Positions 58,501 through 64,000 of a DNA stretch of 64,000 bases are shown one piece after another; position 1 is the stretch's first letter; each line of letters begins with the position of its first letter. A program made the position numbers and the translations under genes. The notes below the pieces were generated by a model, which worked only from the letters and a program-made list of their open reading frames with translations, searched no databases and was not told the origin of the DNA. The DNA comes from Thalassia testudinum (taxonomy: Eukaryota; Streptophyta; Magnoliopsida; Alismatales; Hydrocharitaceae): positions 74,703,501 to 74,767,500 of the forward strand of contig JAZHRO010000013.1 of NCBI GenBank assembly GCA_037157565.1, written 5' to 3'.

Positions 58501-60446
58501 TCAATGATCATCTTTAAGCCCTTTTTTTTTTTAGTACGGTAAAATTTAAATCCTGGTTTCTTGGATGGGAGCCTACTTGCTCAATCATCAGACCACTCAA
58601 TTGGGTTAAGCCCTGATTAATTTTGGTTATCGATGAGTTGGTGAAGTGCATCCAAAATGAGATACAACGCTGCGTATTTTTTTGCAGGATGGTATTCCTG
58701 CTGGTAAGATGATAAGTGGATTCAAGAGGAAACGTGTGCACTAGAGAGAGGAGAGCATATGAATTGTTAGAGAAGAGGTTATAGAGTACTTAGAGGTCAG
58801 TTATTCAACCAGACGGAGGAATTAACAGAGATGCCACACGTAAAATTAATGATGGTTGGTTGAAGTGGAGAGGAGCTTCAGGTGCATGTAATGATCAACT
58901 AAAGAATGACTGAGCTCTCTACCTTTAACAACGATAATGCTTCCACTTATTCCTTCTTTGATGTAAGCTTCTAGCCCAATGGAATAAGGAATAATTTATT
59001 GGTTTATCCCTCCCTCCAATTTCTCATTCCTTGCTATTTATTACTGAACCGACTCCCCAGGTCTTGTTCAGTTGCAAGATTTTGGGGAATTAAGGGTGAT
59101 TGGAATCAATCCTTGTTCTGAGGTTCACTGGATAGGCTGTGTAGTTGTTTGATGCCCTGTTTTGTGTTTGCTGCAGTTGGATGGCCCATCCCATAAGTTA
59201 ATTCTCAACCTCCGCTCTGTCATATGGTCTCTTTCCACTGCTCTGCCATTGCTTTGGAAAACTTAATGGTTGCCTGGGATGATTTCATTTTTATGCTTTC
59301 CAGTTAAATGCCATTCCATCACAGCTGGTTTGTACCAGTTTGAGGAGCTTTGTTGATTTTGGATCTCCATCTTCACATTCACTTGCTTATTATCAAGTTT
59401 GATTTGATTATTCATTTATGTCTATGAAAATGATTTGTACTGACTTGGTAGGAATCCGATAATATAGTAATACATCTGAAAGTTAAAAATTATATCATTT
59501 CTATGCGATAAGAGTTATTAAAATGGATTTCACATTCCGAAATGACTAAGAATGACAATTTGCAAAATCTCAACCTTCTGATCAACTTATCCTTTACCCA
59601 TCAAACAATAGCCAACATTGTTAAGAATATGTGCAATTATCCCCCCTTTGTGCCAACCAAGAAATGAGAGGCAGGTCTCTTTTATTCCTTATCCCATGGT
59701 CTAGCAACACAATCTTTCTGATCTACCTTACTATCATATCATGGTGTGAAGAAACTGTTCGTCTTTTTCTATACTTGGTAACCTTTGGGAAGCATCTTGA
59801 AAATCACTTTTTGTTGTTCATTTTCTTGTTTCTTGCCGAAGCTGATCTCCTAGATAATCTGTGAGTATAACTGTCCTTAGGATGTTAATTCAGATGCATG
59901 GTAGACATTTTTAACTTTTAATCATTTAGATTTGTACTCTATTGAGTGCCAAGCTTCTGCTCAAGTTTGTCTACCCATGTCTATCTTGGCCGGATATTTT
60001 CAAGGCTTTTTTAAAATGTTACAAACTGAATTTCCAGTAATTACATAGGAATTATGATCAAAGTGTTTGCTAAGAACTTTTCAAAAAGATCAAAATTGGA
60101 ATTTTCCATTTGACTTTTGTCTTCGTCAAACTCAGATAAATAACAGGATTAACATCTAGACAATCTAGCAAGGTTAGAATTTCAGTGAATATGATTGACA
60201 TAGTTGACTCCAACAAAAAATCCATCTTAAAAAGCAGCCTATTGACCAGGAAGGCGACCCTTGAGTTGAATTAGATCCTTGTACACAGGGGAGACTGTTG
60301 GATCCGGTGGACGTGGTGGAAGCAAGAGGCAAGCTTCAACGACTGCAGACGGCAATAGTTGCCCCACACAAAAGCGTGCAAGGGATGGTAGAAGAGACTG
60401 CTTTTTCGATCTCAACTTGCCAGCCAACGTTACTGACAAGATCTGA
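40542..60446 (+). CDS. Ariadne-type RBR E3 ubiquitin ligase (ARI1/2-like)
   Basis: Seven exons by GT-AG splicing: 40542-40676, 41521-41553, 41689-41968, 42069-42552, 42959-43507, 43588-43784, 60289-60446. All junction phases agree, giving 611 residues. An acidic N-terminus (1-45) precedes a UBA-like Ariadne region (about 46-105). RING1 has C125-x2-C128, C142-x-H144, C147 and C150, continuing through MTPDC. The IBR domain follows (about 195-280, [11 protein letters not shown] to CSCMMWEIW). RING2 (about 287-320, CPKC to FCWLC) has the presumed catalytic C299 in NGGCNLVTC. The Ariadne helical domain ends near 530. Such enzymes take ubiquitin from E2 onto the RING2 cysteine and then pass it to substrate. 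The tail has a basic stretch (KRAR 588-591) and DLNLP (600-604). The first six exons are certain. The last exon, 16.5 kb away, is inferred from phase, acceptor and coding look. Reading through at 43785 would instead stop at 43807 (566 residues). Confidence 0.88.
43917..45020 (+). mobile_element. Short non-autonomous LTR element in ARI intron
   Basis: The 5' LTR (43917-44162) and 3' LTR (44787-45019) are about 240 bp each. Both start TGTT.GAGAAAAT and share GGTTTATTAGAGATTTGATT. After the 5' LTR, AATATTAGAGTGGGAAC resembles an initiator-Met primer site (TGGTATCAGAG). Before the 3' LTR is a G-rich primer tract (AACTTGGGGGGG). AGGGG lies at 43912-43916 and again at 45021-45025, a 5-bp target repeat with one base of slack. 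The inside is only about 620 bases with no clear gag or pol. The layout suits a small copia-type derivative. Confidence 0.82.
45070..45979 (-). mobile_element. 5'-truncated RTE-type LINE
   Basis: On the minus strand this is the C-terminal part of a reverse transcriptase: [14 protein letters not shown], a stop, then the catalytic block [31 protein letters not shown], and the tail RIHIADPT just before the 3' end. The 3' end has a TTGTTGGTTGTTG run, a simple-repeat terminus typical of RTE elements. A perfect 13-bp repeat TTTGAATATAAAT flanks it (45057-45069 and 45980-45992), the kind of target duplication made by LINE insertion. About 910 bases remain of a normal 3-kb element. Several in-frame stops make it dead. 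Confidence 0.92.
46900..47560. repeat. Region dense in TTGATCGATCAA-like motifs
   Basis: About twenty occurrences of GATCAA, GGTCAAT, GATTGATCAAT or TTGATCGATCAAAC-type words occur in 660 bases, on both strands because the core is palindromic. Spacing is irregular, roughly 25-60 bases. The copies are degenerate, so this is not a simple tandem array. Confidence 0.5.
47960..48490. repeat. Diverged ~260-bp tandem repeat with a poly-C run
   Basis: Copy 1 (about 47960-48220) and copy 2 (about 48225-48490) share GAAT.GAGT.TGTTTT, TTTAAGAATAA.AAAAT, TGACATCCTTGT/TGGCATTCTTGT, GGAGGCACAT and ACATGCAAA.GTGT in the same order. A run of 19 C (48110-48128) follows the GGAGGCACAT block of copy 1 only. 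Confidence 0.65.
49290..50194 (+). pseudogene. Relic of a plant transposon-like ORF (gypsy-linked)
   Basis: Broken frames on the plus strand follow the pattern of the 'putative plant transposon protein' domain found in the extra or gag-side ORF of large plant LTR elements. The pattern is [12 protein letters not shown], then a short beta-like segment ([26 protein letters not shown]) and an NEG turn. A shifted second half (49811-50194) has [12 protein letters not shown], a [11 protein letters not shown] helix and [16 protein letters not shown]. At least one frameshift near 49810 and upstream stops break it. I recognise the pattern from family memory, so the name is moderately sure. A primer tract and LTR follow on the same strand at 50987 onward. 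Confidence 0.6.
51334..52109. mobile_element. hAT-type MITE with exact 8-bp target repeat
   Basis: The exact octamer GTCTACCC flanks the element at 51326-51333 and 52110-52117; 8 bp is the hAT signature. The ends are inverted: CCATGCTGTCGAGGCGA at the left against the complement of the right end, CAATGTTGTCAATGCGA. Sub-terminal zones (51345-51600 and 52010-52095) are crowded with GGCGA/TCGCC words, as expected of transposase-binding arrays. The middle is AT-rich with a short TA tract. The 776-bp length and lack of a transposase frame make it non-autonomous. Confidence 0.85.
52741..52747 (+). promoter_or_regulatory. Possible TATA box of the truncated LTR
   Basis: TTTTATAAATATCCCC lies in the middle of the putative LTR and is followed by pyrimidine-rich leader-like DNA (52800-52880). 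Position fits a U3 core promoter. No second LTR is available for comparison. Confidence 0.35.
53024..53344. mobile_element. MITE-like element with GGCATG-rich interior
   Basis: Short inverted ends: GTTTTAAATGCTGTCGAT at the left against GTTCAAAATGCCGATTTCGAT, the complement of the right end. The inside repeats CGGCATGCC/GCCGACATG-type palindromic words about ten times. No target repeat was found, so class and exact ends are uncertain. Frames across it are repeat artefacts. Confidence 0.45.
53730..55754 (+). pseudogene. hAT transposase relic (DUF659 type)
   Basis: Scattered but ordered blocks of a plant hAT transposase on the plus strand. First [10 protein letters not shown] (the stretch before DUF659), then a DYGVSIT block, and [19 protein letters not shown], which corresponds to the V.Q...DNASNYK block. 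[20 protein letters not shown] and [18 protein letters not shown] follow. After a decayed middle, the C-terminal dimerisation side reads [19 protein letters not shown] and ends with an acidic tail in 55536-55754. Many stops (for example after RPIIT) show it is old. In intact relatives the protein excises and reinserts the element by DDE chemistry with dimerisation through the HATC region. Ends of the element were not found. Confidence 0.8.
55755..57239. other. Decayed DNA after the hAT relic
   Basis: No gene recognised. It is AT-rich with short frames only. It contains a poly-T run near 57148-57160 that may mark the tail of a minus-strand LINE insertion, i.e. the 3' end of the relic that follows. 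Confidence 0.35.
57240..58119 (-). pseudogene. LINE ORF1-like relic with CCHC zinc knuckle
   Basis: On the minus strand, 58119-57898 carries [14 protein letters not shown], a full CX2CX4HX4C zinc knuckle, followed by a second decayed CLQC start. This tandem is usual at the end of L1-type ORF1 proteins, which bind element RNA. The frame then shifts into 57897-57732 ([19 protein letters not shown]) and further broken frames down to 57240. A plus-strand T-run at about 57148-57160 would be the poly-A tail of this minus-strand copy. A gag nucleocapsid of another element is the alternative. Confidence 0.5.
58370..58905 (+). pseudogene. Fragments of RTE-type LINE reverse transcriptase
   Basis: Two partial, overlapping RT copies on the plus strand. 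The first (about 58390-58500) reads, with single-base shifts, LFTLVM.EL.KHVQE, VPWFTL and [12 protein letters not shown], which match the VMDEL...[14 protein letters not shown] core. The second (about 58600-58905) reads [17 protein letters not shown], a gap where the FADD block is lost, then [19 protein letters not shown] and WLKWRGASG. The wording matches the minus-strand RTE LINE at 45070-45979, so the families are close. Two copies of the same motif show either two insertions or a local duplication. Confidence 0.8.
58906..60288. other. End of ARI intron 6, no transposon recognised
   Basis: AT-rich, intron-like DNA with T-rich tracts. A tempting 19-base exon-like piece (CTGATCTCCTAGATAATCT, 59840-59858, flanked by AG and GTGAGT) would read ADLLDN but breaks the phase to the last exon, so it was left out of the gene model. 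Confidence 0.4.
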
Positions 60447-63400
60447 AGCTCCAACTTGTCACTTGCAGGAAAGTGTATAGCAGCCTTGTGTATAGCCCCT
60501 ACCAGTGCCCTGCACATTCTATTCTTTTGCTGATGCTCCTTCAACTAATTGCAACTATTGCCCATTATGGTATTTGACTTTCTAGTCTAGTCAATATATA
60601 TATACATACCTTTTTTTTTTGTGTAAATGTGCAGATATTACTGTATCTTGGAGGATTTTGAAGAGGTAATTAGTATTGGGGTTATATTCTGTCAAGCTTG
60701 AGCTCTCAAACGTGGAGAAAAATTCCTGTGCAATTCTTTTGGATAATTTGGTTTGAATTTTAAGGTTATAGATGTTTTTTTGTGGTTTGTTTGGAAATGT
60801 AAGCAAGGTTTTGTGTAGCTTAAACAAGGTTTCTATACCAAAAGCTTATTTCTTAATCTACACATGTTAATTTCTCTGTTTTCCATGACTCCTTGCCTGC
60901 CTCTAGCGATTGGATTCGTTCACTCACTTGAGAGGGGCCAGGCTCTTTTATCTTTCCTTCTTGGCCAATACTAGTCTACTCATGATCTCCCTATTTTTTG
61001 ATGCCCGTGCCTATCAAACCAGGGTTTGGGCTAATGATAGGCTTGAAAACCCACGACCAGCTACAGAGTCCAGGATTAAACAAAAAATACGAGGATTAGG
61101 GTTTAGTGTATTTGTGGTTTTGGAATGCATCCGTTGCTGTAATCTTGGTGTGACATGTGGTTTAATGGGCTTTAATTTCAAACTATAATAATATAAGTGG
61201 ATTAATTCCTCTCCACCCTTGGTGATTCCACCTAAAGCATGTTCAGGTATTGTAAATTTCTCTCCTATTGAATGCCCTTAGCTTGCATTGAGGGGTTTTT
61301 GCCATCTATTTCACCAACTAATCCGACCAAGGGGATGGAATTTAGGATTATTTTACCTCTCTCTACGTTACATTATTGTTGATTATAAATTTCTATTTCT
61401 TTTTTTTCCCTCTTGACCAATTCCATGCTAGATTAAACAGGTAATAAGCTTGTTCCACCATCCTCTTTGGAGAAAATGTCATGTTTCTGAAAATCTCATC
61501 ATACATTTTTTTCCATCCATTATTTCATTTTGAAAATGAAACAAACCGCCAAAACCAAATGATAGGTTGAACACGAAGCGAGAACTCTGGATCCCTAGGG
61601 ATGCTGAAGCACAAAATCGTGGGGAGGATATTTTTCCTGTAAACCGTGGAATATGGTCATACGCTTTTTTCAGCTACGTGGATTCTTGATGTTAGAGATT
61701 ATCGAAAATCGACGCGGTGCCGTTCTTTCCGTCCAGAAAAGTATCAGTGCCAAACCAATCTTTTCGTGACAACTTGTGGAATGCTGATCAGATGTCCTTC
61801 CGAATTCTATAATCATAGATATACCATTTGGTAATAAACATATATATATACTCCCGAAATTATAACAACTTTTAAGGTTAATTTATGTTGCAGGATAAAA
61901 ACCTGTAAAAAGAAGACATTTAATGTCAATGTTTACACGTAATTTGAGATAATTCTCTCAAGGTGTTTACTTAAATAGATAATAAAGTTAGAGTAAGTTA
62001 GAATTACAAGGGATAACTCATATTTCACTCGTACCTGGATTTGAGAGAATTCGGATTCACTTATTCTCCTTTGTACACATGAAATCTCTCGTAAAAATAT
62101 GAAATATCCCATGACATAAACAGACCCTTAGACATTCCAACTAGATCGCATGTTGAGGAAGAATAGTTTTTTTATTTTTTTTGGGGGAAAAAAGGAAAGT
62201 TTAAGCTCCGATTTCATCAGTGAATTGAAGGGGATCTGAGACGCACCCGGCTTTGCTGGTTTGCCAAGTTTGATGGGACCGCATATGATCGATACCTTTA
62301 AACTCCGTGGTTTTCGACTCAATGATTGTTTGCCCTAGAGTATCTATTCAACGGGGAAACATCCGAACTATATCCGGTAATGAGCATCTTATTTTAATTT
62401 ACGTGAGCAGCCCCGTCCAGGTAAAGATGGACCCAGCGCTGATACTACCAAACAAACAACTTACCTATGATAGAAGAAGGGTCAATTTTCCTGATCTAAA
62501 AAGACCGACGCTACTCGGTAGCCTTTACCCACCAATTAGCTTTACGGGTGTTCACAAACACGTCACTGTAAACATAGGAAATCATGCCCTTGCCATTAGC
62601 CTCCAAATACTTCTTTAAATGTTGTTAGAAAAGTGACATCACTTTCATTAATGACACTCAACTTGTTAACGCCGACAAAAGTCTTCCCACAGGCTAATTT
62701 GCTGACAATTCAACTTCATGGCAATTTACTATCACTCTTAGTGATTTCCGTTTCTGCCAAGTGAAGAAAATCTTAAATCGAAACAAAATTTTAACTCAAG
62801 CAAGCATTTATGCTGTCAACTTCTTGGTAAAGATACACATGCGAACATTGTCACATCATTAGGCATTCTGCCTTTCCGACAAGCCTGCACGTAGAATTTC
62901 TCACATCAATAACACAAGTTGTAGTGTCGTTTTGTGCCAAGATAAGAAATTAGCACATAAATGGTGGCTACCAGATCACCTTGACCTTGGACCTAGACCA
63001 TGAATCACACGCAAAGAAAAATAAATCATGAATTATATCCATGTTGTGTCAGAGATAAAAAAGAACCACAGTCAAAGTTATTTGATGGCATGCTTTGAAA
63101 CTTCGTTACATGTTACTTATAGACTATCTTCATGCTTCTAAATCTTATATTCTGCATAATCCAGGGCGAGGCCAATATGAAAAAATACAGTTTGAATGAG
63201 AAGTAAAACACCATATCTAAACATAATTTGAAGGTCAAGAATAAGAGCATAAAAGCATAAGTTTATATAGATACATTGGTCCAATGGCAAGGATGTCTTG
63301 GAAGGAGAAAGAAGCAGAGAGCATATTGCAACAAAAGGTGAATATACACCTCAATTTGAAGGCAATTCTTGCTATTTTAACACACAAGATGACATTCAGT

Positions 63401-63957
63401 AGCAAGTGAACATGGATAGAAAGGAGCATAGTTGAAGACATCTGAAATAGCACATGAGACCATTGTCAAATAACAAAGCAGCTTTCACAGGACATATCGT
63501 GCTCCATTTAGACCAACGTAAGTAAAACAGTTATAATAAACTGCACATCAGAACTGGTTTTAAGTTCAGTCTCACAGACCGTCAAGCACTGCATTTACCC
63601 TGCATGCTCAGAGATTTTCAAGAGAACACCTCAGAATGTCAACTCATCTACATCAATAGGTAACAGGTTATTTGACAATCAACAAAGTATGCTCATGGGC
63701 TTGTTTGTAATGATCAACTATACTGAAAGCTCATGATTGAGATTTGTTAATTGATAACATATTAAACAACACTTTTGAGACTCATCAATAACATTTAAAC
63801 CATTTTGCAAGTAAATATATGATAGTTGAAACAAAAATAAATGGTCAGGAGTTGCCTAGGCAGTTAGACTCCCATCACATTATAATAGAAGGTTCAAATT
63901 TTACTAAAGACAAGGGGACTAAAAAAAAAATGTACAGCCTGCTCCCTAAAGCAATTC
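60447..63957. other. ARI 3' UTR, then DNA without a recognised gene
   Basis: The first 150-300 bases after the ARI stop are the likely 3' UTR. A T-run lies at 60608-60620. 60900-61190 and 62300-62620 hold frames of 92 and 103 codons that look superficially protein-like but match no family I know. 62640-63957 is AT-rich with nothing recognisable and may be the 3' UTR and downstream DNA of a minus-strand gene entering from the right. Confidence 0.35.
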
Positions 63958-63978
63958 CTACATCTTCCTTTTGTACAT
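63958..63978 (-). CDS. Possible terminal exon of a minus-strand gene
   Basis: On the minus strand TTTTATTTTACTTCCAG, a good 3' splice site, is followed by ATGTACAAAAGGAAGATGTAG, i.e. M-Y-K-R-K-M-stop in one of three phases. This would be the last few residues of a gene lying beyond 64000. With only seven codons and no neighbouring exon visible, the call rests on the acceptor and the AT-rich downstream DNA. Confidence 0.18.
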   Translation of the reverse strand: MYKRKM

Positions 63979-64000
63979 CTGGAAGTAAAATAAAAGGGGG

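Larger units (their letters stand above)
43785..60288 (+). other. 16.5-kb ARI intron 6, filled with transposons
   Basis: Donor G|GTATGACA at 43785 and acceptor TTGTACACAG ending at 60288. Both leave phase 1, and joining them reads K-S-G-E-T-V. It contains at least six transposon relics of different classes in both orientations. The last 1.3 kb (about 58950-60288) looks free of transposons, as does the first 130 bases. If the distal exon is not used, this is simply intergenic DNA. Confidence 0.65.

Noticed and set aside
59840..59858. 19-base exon-like piece between AG and GTGAGT (ADLLDN)
   Set aside because: Its length breaks the phase between ARI exon 6 and the terminal exon, so including it would truncate the protein.
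60298..60480. 60-codon plus-strand frame ([11 protein letters not shown] start)
   Set aside because: It overlaps the ARI last exon in another frame. Only the frame ending in [12 protein letters not shown] fits the phase of exon 6.
60239..60544. 101-codon minus-strand frame with a protein-like composition
   Set aside because: It is exactly antisense to the phase-matched ARI terminal exon (60289-60446), has no splice or family support, and its regular look follows from the codon bias of the sense exon.
62307..62618. 103-codon plus-strand frame
   Set aside because: Looks protein-like, but no family is recognised and no organellar or transposon context could be shown. Left unannotated.

Overview
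This is nuclear DNA of a flowering plant. Three things show it: spliced genes with GT-AG introns, RING-type ubiquitin ligases of plant type, and a load of plant-type chromovirus (Tekay/Del-like Ty3/gypsy), LINE, hAT and MITE sequences. I cannot place the species from the sequence alone. Two host genes are firmly supported. One is an intronless-CDS RMA-type membrane-anchored RING E3 ligase (2683-3348, +). The other is an Ariadne-type RBR E3 ligase (ARI, 40542-60446, +). Both act in ubiquitination: the RMA type at the ER membrane, the ARI type through a RING-HECT hybrid mechanism. Nothing in the sequence links them functionally beyond proximity.

Layout. 1-2650 is upstream and probable 5' leader of RMA. 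3349-8302 is AT-rich intergenic DNA with a diverged 138-bp tandem repeat and a perfect 219-bp tandem duplication. 8303-11045 is a solo LTR with a perfect 5-bp target duplication. 11619-35387 is a minus-strand gypsy element of the same family, split in its pol gene by a plus-strand relative (15835-29097). The 5' LTR of that relative is itself split by an unrelated 2.8-kb solo LTR (17844-20650). All gag-pol genes in the nest carry stops, frameshifts and damaged active sites. 35951-39308 is a coding-free LTR element whose 'internal region' is only a primer binding site plus an inverted copy of its own LTR end.

The ARI gene starts at 40542. Six exons lie within 3.3 kb. The phase-compatible last exon, encoding a basic stretch and a C-terminal DLNLP (EAR-like) motif, lies 16.5 kb further on (60289-60446). 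The intervening intron holds a short LTR element (43917-45020), a truncated RTE LINE with a 13-bp target duplication (45070-45979), a gypsy-like relic with a long 3' LTR (49290-53650) that hosts a hAT MITE with an exact 8-bp duplication, a DUF659-type hAT transposase relic (53730-55754), a LINE ORF1-like zinc-knuckle relic (57240-58119, minus) and RTE fragments (58370-58905).

60447-64000 shows no gene I can identify. A possible terminal exon of a minus-strand gene sits at the right edge. No tRNA, rRNA, CRISPR or organellar block was recognised. No clearly novel protein system is present. The least ordinary structures are the LTR element with an inverted LTR hinged on its primer binding site, the ACGT-core palindromes scattered through the gypsy LTRs, and the giant ARI intron.
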